Origin: Melanocharis versteri
Lineage: Eukaryota > Chordata > Aves > Passeriformes > Melanocharitidae
DNA: 64,000 bases
Direction: 5' to 3'
Assembly: GCA_013397845.1 (NCBI GenBank)
Contig: VZTG01001072.1
Span: 293,162-357,161, forward strand
Under the pieces are notes generated by a model. It ran no database searches, had not been told where the DNA came from, and was given only the letters and a program-made list of their open reading frames with translations. Numbering within the stretch: position 1 is the first letter of the stretch; each line of letters begins with the position of its first letter. Below, one piece after another: positions 39,501-54,500 of the stretch. A program made the translations under genes and the position numbers.

Positions 39501-42500
39501 TTGTTTTGAAGAGAGTTACACATACTACTTATATCTAGCCTCTCTTCATGCTTTCTCTAGTCTATCTATAAAATGCTGATCTTTTTTTAGTAAATATATT
39601 GTAGGTATCACATAATCTCCATTCCAGAAATTTTATTGCTTTTGACTTCTTACAAGAAAAAAAAATACTATTCCCATAAATTTGGAAGTTTTCTCTTGTT
39701 TTATGCTTTTTCCCTTCTTGCTTCACATCTCTTTGACAGTCTTCACAGACAGTATGTCTGTTTTCTGTGCTATCAACACTCTTGATAATGTGTCTGTAAG
39801 ATTTTTTCCTTTAAATGCCAAAAGTACCTCAGTGCAGACCAAAATTTATAACATGTGCATCAGTATAATATAGGTTGACTAAGAGAGAAAGTGAAATTGA
39901 GTTTTTTTTAATTGGGATTTTTTCAGGCAAGTTGGGTTCAAAACACACGAGATATTTAACTGGTATCTTTGTTTAAGCTATACAGAGGATTTTGTTTTCA
40001 GGGTTTCCTGATGCTCACTTAGGTAATCCTTAGCTTTTAGATTCTAATTACATCTTTGACATTAGTTTCATGTGGTTAAAAAACCTAGACTAGCTTTAGG
40101 CTTGTGATTCTTCAGATCTGGTGTAGAAGCAGCAAAGCCGGCTGAGAGCAGGTGGGGCTTTTTAGTCTAGCTGGATGCGTGTCAGATCATCTGTGCAAGC
40201 ACAGTACCTGTTCACTGACTTTTGCATCCCTCTGTTTCACAGTAGGTCTTTTTATGTAATTTATTTGTGTTTTCACCACAAGGTGTATCTAATCTAAATC
40301 AGATAAGGATAACAGTTGTGTTAGGGGATTCACTGGTATACACTCTACTTCTTTTTCTGCAATAAGACTTTCATTTTATCTACTCTTAAAGTAGCTCACC
40401 ATTGAATTAGACTGTTATTCTATTATTTTCTGAATTACTAGAGAAATTAGTACTTCAGAATAAGCTCGAAACACATAAGCAAAGTTTGTTTTGAGGTCTT
40501 GCCATAAATGTTTTTATGCCTTCATGTTTTCACCTTGAAAAGGAAGGACACTGTGGTATATTACTGCATATAGAGCTTTAGTGTTTTAGAATACTGAGTT
40601 AATACGAAAAAGCAGAACTTTTTGGTTAGCAAAACATTGTAATTATATCATACAAAGGAATCTCTCCATTATGAACATGTGAACCTTGTTCAGATGTTTT
40701 GTTACTGACAGACTCATGGGCAAGTTAAGTTGTTTGCATGTAACAGCTTGCAATTTCCCATTGTGCATATCTCCAAGAAACTGTCATAGCTGTGTTTAGT
40801 AAGAATTTTGGTTTTTAGCTCTTAATTATTGTGTTTAGTTAGTTTACATACTGTCTGTTTTAAACAGTGATTTTAGTGAAGAAGTCCTGTATCATACCTC
40901 AGGCACTGCCCCAACCACACCAGCAAGTCCTTTGCTGATTAATGCTGGAATTACTTGGTTATCCCTTCAGTGGACAAAACCCTCAGGAACACCATCAGAT
41001 GAAGGAATCTCATATATATTAGAGATGGAGGATGAGAACTCAGTAAGTTTAGAATACTTATTCTCAATATATTTGATACATTATTGTATTAAGTGTAGCA
41101 ATGATTATTTTTGCTAGAATATTCTACAAGGAATTGTATTTTCTGAAATTAAGCTAATGACTTGTCATTGCTGTGACCAGGCCACCTAGCTTTCTTCTTT
41201 TAATTGTGTTTAGTGTTATTAAGCCCCATTTCTGCAAAGACTTTTAATTTGCTTATAACTTTGTAAATTTGTGTATGAAAGTTAAGCCTTATAAGAGGTG
41301 GATCAGAGCAATTGCATCATGAAGTGTGGTCCCTCTAGATGTCATTTCAGACTGACAGCATTTGTTTTAAAATCAGTACTGTTCTGCCCTTTGAAAGTGT
41401 TAGGTAAAATTTCCAGTGACACTGTATATGTCTTTCTTATTGTTCTTTTCTCCTTTCCTGATTGGAAGATGGTTAATGAATTCACATCTCTTAAAAAAAA
41501 AAATTGTGTTTACACAATGAACGTGCACTTATTACTTTGTCAGAGAAGCATAACATTTGCAGTTTGAAACAGCAGTTATTTGTATGAAGTATGTTAGATC
41601 CTCTGGTCTGCAAAGATAATGTTTCAAATAATCCTGTTTAATTCTGCAGGGATATGGTTTCAAGCCAAAATATGATGGTGACGATCTTACCTACACGGTG
41701 AAGAATTTGAGGCGTAGTACAAAATATAAATTTAGGGTAAGATTTTTTTTCATGTGTTTGGGCACCAGACTAGCTTGAGATTGACTCAGAAGTGGGGAGG
41801 GCCTTTTTTAAGGAAAACTGAATTTTATGCCAGTTTCTTAAAATTTCAATCTCTTACAACTGTCAGCTGAACACCTATATTATTGTTTCTGCAGAAGCAA
41901 TAAGAACCTCTGCAAGGGCATAACACAGTTGCAGGTATCTTGAAATTCCTTGTCATAAGTACATGTTCTTAACAGCTGGAGTTTTTTATTTGGCTGGTTT
42001 GTTTCATATACATGGGTATACACTTACTTAGTGTAGCGATGGGTTCTTTTATAGTAAACACAATAAAGGTGTTGGGGTAAGGAGCAGCCTTGATAAAAAG
42101 AAAATTGTTAGTAAGTCATCCTTATTACCATGGTGCTGAGCCTGTTCTAATAAGCTTGAGGGCTGAACTTTTAGTTCAGGAAGAAGTCTGGCGTACCAGT
42201 GAGCTTCTGGGTGTGGTTAAAAGCTAAAAAGAAGCATACTGGCCATGGGAAGGTGATAAAATAGCCATCAAGGACTACAAGAACTTTGCCAGGACAGGCA
42301 GAGTTGAAGTCAGGAAGGCTGAGGATCAACTAGAACTGAAATTGGCCAAAGATAACAAGAATGACGTAAAAGGCTTCTTCAGATATGTGAGAAGTAGAAG
42401 CACAGGGAAGACATACAGAGGCCGTTCCTAAACAGGGCAAAGAGGCAAGTTATTAATAATGCTAATAAAGCAGAGGTTCTCAATACCTTCTTTGCCTCTG

Positions 42501-45500
42501 CCTTGTCAGCATAACTGGACCCCAGACCACAGGATAAGGTAGCTGTGACAAGGCTGGGGTTTGGTGTCTTGGAAGGGCTCAGTCCACTTCTGGATGTTAA
42601 GAGAAGTGGCTGACATTGCTGCAAGACCCCTATCTATAACATTCAAAAAGTGATGTAGGTCAGGGGATATCCCTGATGTCTGGAAGAGAGTGAATGTAAT
42701 GCCCCCTATGTACAAGAGGGGCCCAAAAGAGGACCCAGAGAACTACAGGCCCTTTAATCTTACTCAGTCCCTGGAAAAGAAATGGAAAAGTCTTCCTAGG
42801 AAATATTACAAGCCAAACAAAGCAGGCAGTTGGGAAATGCCTACACCAAAAGTAAATGATGCCTGACTAGCCTGATCATGTCCTACATCAAGGTAACACT
42901 TCCAGTTGGCCCAAGGAGATCAGTGGATGTTCTTTACCTGAACTTCAGCAAGCATTCAGCAGTTTCCCACAGCCTTCTCCCTGGCCAAATTGGCAAGACA
43001 CAACTGGATAGATAGTATGTGAGATGAGTAGAAAACTGGCCAACAGGCCCCGCTCTGAGGGTGGTGATCAATGGTTTCTAGTCCGGCTGGCAGCCTGTCT
43101 GAATTAGGAACTCCTAGGGATAGGAAGCCCCATGCTGTTAATTTTCGCAAGTGATCTTGCCAATGGGATTGAAAGCACCCTCACCAAGTTTGCTGGTGAC
43201 ACCACCCTGAGTGGTCACATCAGAAGGCAAAACTACCTTTCAGAATCACCTGGACAGGCTAGAAGAGTGAGGTAACAAAAACAATATGAAGTTTGACAGA
43301 GACAAGTGCAAAGTTCTGCACCTGGGCTGGGATAACCAAGGAGCCCACTATAGGCTAGGAGCAGCCTTGCTGAAAGGGACCTTCAGGCAAACTGGATCCT
43401 GGGCTGACTCAGAAGTGGCATTGCTAGCAGAGATAAGAGATCTTCCCTGTATTCAGCTTGTGTCAGGTCACACCTGGAGACCTGTGTCCAGTTCTGATCC
43501 ACACAATTCACAAAAAACAGGCAGACTGGGAGTTGGTCCAAAGGAGGGTCACAAAAATTATAAAAGGGCTGGAGAACCTGCCCTATAATGAAAGTCTAAA
43601 GGAATTACATATTTTCTCCTTGGAGAGGGCTCAGAGAGACCTCATCACAGTTTGCCAGTACTTAAAGCCTGACTACAGAGAGGAGGGAGGTTCTCCTTTC
43701 ACAAGGAGCGACCTGGAGATGACAAGGGGCAAGAGTTGCAGGTTGCACTGGAAGGGGTTCCATCTTGGTATAGGAAAGAAATTTTCCACAGTGAGATCAA
43801 GTAATCACTGGAACAACCTCCCCAGAAACATGGTGGAGTGCCCATCACTGGATTATTTCAAGATATGACTGGAGAGGGTGTTAGATAATCTCATCTAGAC
43901 TCACTTTTCCCTGAAGGGTTGGACCAGATGATCTTTCAGGTCCCTTCCAACCTGGGTTATTCTATGTTCTAAGTCACTCTTGCATAGTTGCTTGGGCTTT
44001 GGAACAAAGCTAAAGACATGTCCCACAGTATGAATCACAGAATCATTTAAGTTGGAAAAGACCTATAAGATCAAGTCCAACTCTTAACCCAGCATTAAAC
44101 CATGTCCCTAAGCAACATATCTGCACATCTTTGAAATGCCTCCAGGGGTGGTGACTCAACCACTTCCCTGGGCAGCCTTGCCAATGCTTGACTGCTCTTT
44201 CTGTGAAGGAATTTTTCCTAATATTCAGTTTAAGCTTGCCCTGGTGCAACTTGAGGCACAGTCAGAATAACCTCATCTGTCTGCAAGTGAAAAATGTTGA
44301 TAGCTATTGTCACACATGCGCCTAAAATACTATTTCTTAAGGAATAACTGGGAGCTGTTGAAGAACAGTTTCTCTTTGCAATATGAATGGTAATAGTTTA
44401 AGGGTTGGTTGATTTATTTTGAGTTAACACTAAAGCATGTAAGTACTCTTTTTCAGACGATATTTTGCACTTCTGAATGTGATTTTGTTGGGGTTTTTGC
44501 ATAGCTTAGTATTTAAAATACACAGTATGTTTCTAGCACTATTACGGTTACACATGAACTAAAGAATTGCTAATTGTCTTGAAACTAGCTTTTGCAGGAC
44601 ATGACCACAGTCTTCCTTTGAAAGTAATACTGTACATTAATCATACTCATTACTAGTAAATGTATAGTTTCTTAAACATCCTAAGTTTTACATTAAAATA
44701 AACCCCAATGTTTATACCCTATTTTTATTAGCAAAACAATAAACAGAAGTCTCTGTTCACTTATTCATGGGGCATAAAGGAGAAACAAATGTTATGTTAA
44801 TCAGGTCTTTAATTTTTATTTTACAGGGGAAAGACTTAATTAGTAGTAATATTCCTTAAGGCTTTTGAAAGAAGCTTTATAACCATTGGAAACCTTATTA
44901 TAATACGTAAATGCTAACTGCCTGTTTAACTTCGTTTGTAAGGGCACAAAGACAACCAGATGATTATTAATCTTGTAAACTGTATTGGGAGACTTAATGT
45001 CTGAGAGACATGTTAGCTTGCATTTCCTCTTTTCAGTCTGTACTAACATTACTACTGTCATTTTGATTCTGCTCATTTTTAAAACAGATCTAAAAGCCAA
45101 AAAACCTCTTTCTTTTTTCCTTTTTTTTTCCCCTAGGTGGTTTAGCTTTTTGCTAAACTTAACTAAAAAGCAAAAAGTAAAGAATAGCAAGAATTTGTTT
45201 CCCTAGAATCACAGAAAAGTCTAGGTTGGAAGGGACTTTTAGTGATCATCTGGGTTGAGTTTGTGTAGAAAGCCGGGCCTTAACTTAGGCAGTTCAGCGC
45301 TGTCCCAGCCCTGTTGAGCTGAGATTTCAGTATTTCCAGCAAGGATGGAACCAACCACTTCTTTGGGCAGTCTGTTCTAATGGTAATTAATTTATTTTCT
45401 TATATCCAGTTAGAATTTCCCCTAACACACTTTGTGTCTGCTGGCTCTTGTCCTGCCATCACAGCTCCTCTGGAAGGCAATGTCTTCATCTCTTCTGTAA

Positions 45501-48500
45501 CTATCTCTTAGGTATTGGAAGGCTGTGATTAGATCCTTCTCAATGAAACTTCTTTTTGCTCCAGCAGAATAAAACAAAGCTTTTTTTCCTATGTCAGGCT
45601 CTCTAATCCCCTGATCATCATGCTGGCCCTCTTCTGAACTCTTTCCAGTTTTCCAGTGTCTCTTGAACTGGGAGGACCAAAACTGGACACAGTACTCCAA
45701 GCATGGTTTTAAAAATGCTGAGTAAAGTGACATAATTAAATCCTTTGTTCTGCTGGGTAAATTCTTGCTGATGCAGCCCATGAAACAATTTGGTTTTGCT
45801 ACTGCCAAGATGCTTTGCTGATTCATTTGGCTTGCTCCTACTAGAATCCCAATGTCCTTCTCAGCAGAGCTGAAAAAAGAAAAGCTGGCTAGAGTCAGAC
45901 CCCAGACTGCACTGGTGCTGGGATCATTCTATCCCAGGTGCAAGACTGTATCTTCATCCAAAGCTCATACAGTTCTTGTTCATGCAATATTTCAGCCTAT
46001 CAAAGTCTGTATGGTGGCTTTTCCCTCCAGCATATGTCTGTCTTCTCCTAGTTTGGTGCTATATGCAAATCTGGGAGCATCACTCACTCCTGTCATCTAG
46101 ATCACTTCTAAAGATAATGAATAGAATCCGACATTGGATCGGCTGCTGAGGAAATCCACTCATGAGCAGCTGCTAATTTGCCTTCGAACCATTAGCCAGC
46201 ACCCTTTGAGCTTGGCATTCTGTCAGGTTTTCTGCACCCATCTTGTGGTCCATCTGTTTTATCTTAACCAGCTTGTCTACATAGATGTTGTGGAGATCAA
46301 ACTAAGATTAGGGTAGATGATGTCCCCAGCTCTCCCCCATTTGTTGAGCAAGTTGTTTCATCATGGAAGGCACTCAGGTTGGTTAAACATGATTTACCCT
46401 TGACAAATATAATCCCTTGTCCTTCACGTGACTTTCATGACAACCTTTGCCATAATTTTCCTTGGGACTGAAGAGTTTATATCCCCTTTACTGTTGTTAA
46501 TATGACTTACCCATATAAACACTTTTTTTATCTCTGAATGTATTTCTGTAAAAGAAGGAGCTATACTAGGATGGGAGGGATTTTTTTAAGGTTTTGGTTT
46601 TTTCTGGAAATTTGCATGCATTTATATTTTCAATATAGTGATTGTCTAACTATGGGTCTAATGAAAATATAAAATGAATGTATATAATAACTTTAGTTCT
46701 TGTGCTACTTTATTATGTGTCTGTCTATATATACATATAAATTAATTTGTCCTTACCATAATAAGTGAATAGCATACCACTATCCAATACGTTTATAATA
46801 TTTTATATATATTTGCAGGTCATTGCCTATAACTCAGAAGGGAAAAGCAGTCCAAGTGAGACAGTGGAGTACATTACTTGTCCAGACAAACCTGGAGTAC
46901 CTTCAAAACCCACAGTGAAAGGAAAAATTCATGCACAGAGTTTTAAAATAATCTGGGGTAAGAATGTTGTCCAGCTGTATTTAGAGTACGTCTTCTGTAT
47001 TTTTTATAGTTCATTAAAAAATATAGGATCATTAGAGTCTGTGTCCCTGAATCCATAATCGGGCAGCCTTCCACAGCACTTGAAGCTGAAATATTTGCTG
47101 TGGTATCTCCCAGGGGCGATTCCCTTGTCCCTTTTTCTGTGCAGAGCATGCAGAAGGGCTGAGAGCTGGCTTTCACATAGCAGGACTTGAAGTGATTTGC
47201 TGCTGCCCTGGACTAGGATGCTCTCTGTCTAAATAAGCACCCATCTGCAGCTGTCTGTTGATTTTGCCTTTGGGAAATCCTCCCCAAAAGCTATAAGGCC
47301 ATTTAACTTACCCTGCTTAGTTGGAATATTGCTGTTTTTTATAGATCCACCAAAAGACAATGGGGGAGCAGCAATAAATACATATGTTGTGGAAATGTCT
47401 GAAGGCTTAAGTGGTAAGTATTAGGATCATACATTGGCATTCAGTTGTATGGGGGTTTTTTTCCTGTCTCTGTGTGCATGTGGGAAGAATAAAATGTGTA
47501 TTATGACAGGGAAAGTTATTGCCAGGGACTGACATCAAAAAGAAAATAGAGGCACATTGATGCTTGTACACAAGAAGTTCTTTTTCTCTGATTTAGGAAA
47601 GAAAGATGCCACAAAATTCTGTGACGTGAGAGATGCTTTTTGTTTAACTTACTAATTAGGTGTATTCAGTTTTGGAAATGAAATGACACCTTTCAGACAT
47701 TTTAGGGCAAGAAGACAGGGACATGTAGCTTTGTTGTCTGCATGGCAGATGAAAGAAAAGCTCGTACTCCATTTATCACTATTAAAAGAGAACAGTGATG
47801 CAGCTGGGATAACTTTCTGCTATTTGCTTTTCTGTTCTTTCATACAGAAGGGAAGCTGACAGTATTTCTAAATTGGACATAAACCTATCTTGCTAAATTA
47901 TTTAAAAATCTAGACCTCTTAAGGAGCCTTATTGAGTTCAGGAACACAGTCACATTGAGAATGAAAGTTTAAACTTCTCCAGTGCTGTGTCAGATTAAGA
48001 GAGAGTACTGCCCCCAAATATGATATGGCAGCCCTTTCAGGGCTCTCAGCTGTGGTTCTTTTGATACTTACTCTGTTGCTTTCCTCTCTCTGTCATGTGT
48101 CCACATTAAGTCACTTTTGCAATAATGCGCCCAAGCCGTTCATGCAAATTTAGGGAGCTGTGCATTGCGTTTCATTTCCAGCCCTCTAAATTCTGTGGTG
48201 TATTGAGTTGCTGGAGATTTAATTAAAAGTCCCCAGGTTCCCTGCTTAATCTCTTAAAAAGAGAGAGAATGCCAAAGAGTTCCTGATTTAAGAGTAGCAA
48301 GTAATGGAATCAGTATTTCAGATGCTGCTGGGCCATTCAGGAGCACAGGAACAAACTTCATCAATTGTAAACTGTAGTTACAGCCTGCAAAATGTTAATA
48401 TAATTTGAAGTTTCTTTTCCATGAAAGATTTTTTTATCTTTCCTGTTTATGCAGTTATGATGTTGAATGTGCTTGCTGACCCAGTAAGTTCTCTCCTAGT

Positions 48501-51500
48501 TTAGGTAAATACCAATTAAGGAAGTTATTTCACTTCAGCAGATCTACACCTAGGAAACTATCCTTTTGAAATTATAGGATCTTCCAGGAAATTCAAAGCA
48601 GTCTGAATTTCTATTTTTTTTAAATAAACATCAGGCACACACTTATTTAGTGAAGTTAGGATACCTGCTGTGGCTGGTACTGAAGTGTGGCAAATTACAC
48701 TTTGGTTCATTGCACACTTATTCCTAACCTTTCAGGAAACAAATGGGATACGATATACACCGGAGCCGCTAGGGAACATGTGTGTGACCGACTAAATCCG
48801 GGCTCTTCCTATCGGTTACGTGTATATTGCGTTGGGGAAGGAGGACAAAGCACGGTAATATCAGCTAATACTTTTATTAAATAAAATTTCTCTAAGAAAA
48901 TCTGGTCCAGTAGATACTTAAGCAAATATTATGCAGAAGTGCCTAACAAAATAGCCATAATTAGAACCTCAGAGAAGTTCCAGTATTGATGCACAGTGGT
49001 TCAAGTTTCTGCTCATTTGTTAAAGAAATGTATCTGAATATTCTTTTCTGATATTATATTTTGTTTGACATGATTGTCTTATTTACAAAAACAGATACTT
49101 TTCCTATGTGATACATCGATACAGTGTCATTTATGAAGGCCTAACTCAATACAGCAGTTTAAGAAGGGTACTTGAACAGGCTCCCCATGGAAGTGGTCAC
49201 AGCACCAAGCATAACAGAGTTCAGGAAGCTTTTGGACAATGGTCTCTCACACAGTGTGATTCTTGGGGCCAAGAGCTGGACTTTGATGATCCTTGTGGAT
49301 CCTTTCCAACTCAGAAGATTCTGTGATTCTATGAATTTAATGTATTTCCTGTAGTCAGTGGAGTCCTTATCTGAGTAGCCAAGTCAATCCAGTAGGCAGG
49401 GGAGGAAGAGTCTTCACTCAGGCTTTACAGGGTTATGCTCTTCCCATGCTGTCTCAAGCACAATTAAAATGTTTACATTGCCCTACTTTTCAGTATTCCT
49501 TAACAATTTGCTATGCCATACTGTGCTCCTTTCTACATGCACATACGTGTGCACTGTCAATTCCGTGGTGTAGTTCAGCTGCCAGTGCCAAAACGTCATG
49601 CTGTATTTCCTCTCCCTTCTCAGCAATGAGTGTAACAAAGCCAGCCCTGGCTCTCTGCAGACTTCCAGCAGGGCTTCACTGTCAAGCTGCTCTCACAAAA
49701 ATCTTAAAGCCTTAGATTCTTGGTGTTTGCCTTTTCTACCCAGCCCTGCCTTATGACATGAAATGTATGTGCTCTTCCTTCACATAGAAGTCTTCTGCAA
49801 AGATAACCTTGACTACAGTCACCTTGCCCTAAGAATAAATCTGGACTCCTTCAATGCTGGCTCGGCTGCAGTGCTTTCCCAGTTACCAGACCACAAGTCT
49901 TTGGAGACTTTTACTCTGCCAGCCTACTTCCCCACAGTCCAACCCCATGATTTTAGAATTAACACTGAGTACCAAAGAGAAAATAACTTCCAGAAAGTCC
50001 TGATACTTTCTGAAGGTGTCAGAAAGAAGAACTGTAAAGAAAGATGTAATTAACTCTTGTGCAGCTTCTCATGAACATATGTGTCCTGAGAAGCATTATG
50101 CCGCTTAAGTAGCAGCAGTTGTTCAGTGCAACAATAAATTCAAAGGAACTGAAAAGCAGCAGATCGTCCAGTCTACTCTTTCTTGAACATACACAGAAAC
50201 CAGTTGGGAAATGAAACTCTGAGATTCATTTCTTCTGTAAACCTCAAGGCTTTCCAACTTCCTATTTGTTCTGTATCACTCTGAAGCTAATAACCCCTCA
50301 TTGTCTCTGCTCACTTCTGTCTGCATCCAGAACAGTCAGTGCCATCTGCTGCATGTTGTTATGTTCTTAGGTTGTTTTTGCCCAAACTTCAAATCAGAGG
50401 TGGAAACTTGTTGCACATGAAGTATTGCTATGCAATGAAAAAGTTGAAATCTCTTTTTTTTATCTCTTCTGATTGACACTTCTGCCTACTTTTGCTTTCT
50501 GAGAGGTTCTTCCACAGAAAGTATACAACCCTTAGAGTAAGTGTTTAGAACTCATTAAACTGCAGTCTGATGCAAAAGAGAATGAGTTTATGTTGAATAA
50601 GTCATGTTTCAAGCATCTGTACTAGGTTTGTACTGATAATTAACCACTGTTTTTAATTCTACTCCTTGCATGTGTACCAAAATACAAAAACAAATTTTGC
50701 ATATTGTATGATTATTTTGGCATGGTTTATATTATGAGAAGTACATACCAGATCACTTCAGCATCTTCACATATTTGAAGATGTCATGAAAAAGGGGGAA
50801 GATCTTGTTTCTGACTCAGGTATTTGCCTTTACTTGTGGCATAACTGATAGTTCTTGTTTTGGCCTGGATAACTTCATTAATCTATCTTCCGTTTGTAGG
50901 TATCAGATTCCTTACTGGTGCAGACACCAGCAGTGGTTCCTGGTCCATGCCAGCCTCCAAGGCTACAGGGTAGACCAAGAGCAAGAGAAATTCAGCTGCG
51001 TTGGGGTAACTCTATTACAAGTGTTAGAGATTGTAAGGGATCCAAATGTGTTAGGTGTTAAAACTAAATAAGCTTTTCTTTCTTTCTTATTTTTAGGACC
51101 ACCTCAGGTAGATGGTGGTTCACCCATTACCTGTTATGGTCTGGAAATGTTTCAGGCAGAAACCGATGAACACAGAGAGGTTTACCAGGGTTCTGATGTT
51201 GAATGCACGGTGGGCAGCCTTCTTCCAGGGAGGATGTACAGCTTCAGACTGAGAGCAGCTAACAAGGCTGGGGTAAGGAGGCAGCCTGAAATGAAATTCA
51301 TTCCAGAGACTGCAATCACTGTTAAGGATCTTTTATTTCAAAAGAAGCATTTAACAGTAATTTTAAAATTAGGATTTCCTAATGTAGAGTCATTTGAGTC
51401 ACATAGCTTATTGTTGTGTGGGAACAGACAGCTAAACATCAGTTTATAATGAAGGGGATTTTTAGATGAAGGGAAGAGAAAATAGCTAATTATGGCTTTT

Positions 51501-54500
51501 ATCTGAACACTAATATTAGGAAATCATTAGGAAATGCTATGTACTTTATTAAAGCACTGTTACAACTTCAAAATTCTCATGTGAAGTAAGGCGGCAAATT
51601 ACTCTCTGTATACAGCTTTGTAAATTGACCTTTATTTTTACAGCTGTTGGTGTTCAGAACATAATAATTAGTGTTTCCTGACTCTCCATTTTTATATTTA
51701 GTTTAACTTCTGAGTACATGTTCTATCAGATACAAGACTATATTCCCTCTTTGAAGTATTAAATGTGTTTAAATCAATTGTTGCTGTAGAACAAGCTTTA
51801 TTTAGTTATGTACCCAAAGTCCTGATTTGTTCAATAATGTGCACTTCATAAAAAACTGTCAGGGTGAGTTGATGCTGGTAGTAGAGAGGTCTGCAGCTTA
51901 AGGTTTTAAAGCACTATCCTAACTTTTATCTTCCCTCCACCCTGCAAAGAATGGTTCATAGCTCAGCAGTTTTTGAATCCTTTATTTCTTTTAGATAGGT
52001 ATAAATAGGCAGTACAAATTGGTTTATGTTCCAGTGCACCCATCACGTAACTTCAAAATAAGGCTTTGGATAGTATTTCCCTGGTTTTCCCAAGAGTTTG
52101 AAGTGTCAAATTTATTCACATTGCATCTGCTGGAGTGAAGAAAAATTTACAGCTATTCTGGAGAATAGTCAGATACTGAAATAAATCCTGAATCCTCAGT
52201 AATGTATTTTATAAAGAAGTAATACAAAGTTTCAGGTTGCTGTTACATGTCCCTGCTATGGTAAACTGTATTTTTAAAAGTAGTAATTTCATTTTTACAA
52301 TTTAGTTGTACCAACTCCCTTTTTAATAGTTTGGACCTTACTCAGAAAAATGTGAAATAACTACAGCACCTGGACCCCCAGATCAGTGCAAGCCCCCTCA
52401 AGTGGCGTGCAGATCTGCTGCATGTGCTCAGGTGTCGTGGGAGGTAAGAATGCCATGGTAACACCTGTCTTAACGTAATGTCTTCTGCGTTTTTGAGCTC
52501 AGCTTGAAAAGCCTAATACTGTATTTTAGTCACTTTATTTGTAAGCATACTTACTTGATTATCCAGTAGGTAAAACCTTAGTCATTCATCGTGCCATTAT
52601 AAGGCAGCTGAAAGTTGGCAGGCTGCAGGTAGTGGATCTTACTGTGGTTTTTTGTTTAAAAGTTTTGCCACAGCTGCTGCTCCGCATTTCTGAGTGATGC
52701 AGTCTCATCTTAAGATTTTTCTTTAATGTAGTTATAGTTCCTCAGAGACAATGTATCCACATAATACAATAGATTGTTGTGCGTTTCTTTGTTTTATAAT
52801 CTGATTTAATTTTATATAATTACCTCAGTAATAATGTAGCAAAAGCCTCACAGACTTCCTATAAACCCATAGTATTTAGATATCTGATTTAAAAAATGCA
52901 ATAGATAAAAATTAAGCTTGTAAAAAGAAAGATTCTGTCTGGGAATACTCTTTAAACACAGCTTCTTAGTGACTTAGAGATGGGGTGAAGTATCTGAGTT
53001 ACAGAACTGTACAGAAAAAAAAAAAACTAAACTGTTCTACCTGGAAAGTAGTGTTCATGCTTCCTACTGGAGAAATGTCAGAGGAGCACTCCTTAAATAT
53101 CTACAAGGCAAAGCCTTTTTAAAAAAATCTCTTAAAACATTCAGGTAGAGTTAATTTGAGTGATGTTAGATGTCTGTGTAACAGAGTCACACAGTAGTTA
53201 AGGCACAAGTAGACCTCTAGATGTCATTTAGTTCAACCTTCTTTTCAAATAGGTGAGGTTTCTCAGGGCCTTTCCCAGTGAAATTTTATTTATCTCCAGG
53301 AATGAAGATGTAGCAGCCTAGTAAAACTGTCTGGGTAAACTCTCATTCTGTAAGATTCTTTTTGTTTATGTCTAGTCAAAATACCCTTTAATGCAAGTCA
53401 TGACTCTTGTCTTGGCACTGTGCCATCTTCAAGAAACATTTTGTCATAATGTTTGTACCTTCCCCAGTAAGTAATTTAAGGCAGCAGTAAGATCGACCCT
53501 TAGCTGGATCAGCTTGCTATCAAGTAAGCTTTACCTTTTTGTTGTGTGTTGCACTCCTGCTTCATGACCCTTTGCTGGACCTACTCCGTTACATCAATGT
53601 CCATCTCCTTTTGGGGATCCCAAGACAGGACATGGTACTGGACTTGCAGCCTCACAAGTGCTGAATAGAGGGGAATCATTATTCCTTTTACCCTTCTTGC
53701 TGCTCATTTGCTAATACAACCAATGTGTAGTTCACCTTCATCAGACATACACTGCTGATTCTTACTCAGCTTTCTCACCAGGACACACAGGGGTTTTTTG
53801 GTAAAGGTTGCTCCTCAGCCTGTACTTTTTTGTCCCAGTCCAGGACTTTGTGTTTGCCATTGTCTTAGTTGAACTTCCTGAAGATTGTATCAGATTCTGC
53901 CTTTTATTTGTATTGTACTAAATTAAAAATCAGCAAATAAATGGGAGGATAAAATATAGATAGGGTGAGTTTGGTTGATTTTTTTTTCTTAAGTCAGTAT
54001 ATTTAACTTTTAATTATTGATATCCATTTTAAAGGTACCAGTAAGTAATGGAGCTGACGTCACGGAGTATCGACTGGAATGGGGCGGTGTAGAAGGATGC
54101 ATGCAGATCTCCTATTGTGGGCCTGGGCTCAGCTGTGAAGTGAAAGGGCTTTTGCCTGCCACTATATACTACTGCAGGGTTCAGGTAAAGATGTAAAACT
54201 ATTGTTAGTGACATCTGGAAACAGGAATTGACTCTGCCATAAAAACATGGTCTACTTTGGCTTTGCAGGCAGTGAATGTTGCAGGTGCAGGCCCTTTCAG
54301 TGAAGTCGTGGCGTGTATGACTCCAGCCTCTGTACCTGCAGTCGTGACCTGTCTTCGTGGACTAAGTGAAGATGAAGTTGAAAGTCCACACTATTCTCCT
54401 TCCACATGCCTTGCTATAAGCTGGGAAGAACCTTGTGACCATGGATCTGAAATCCTTGGCTACAGCATAGACTTTGGAGATAAGCAGCCAGTAACTGTTG

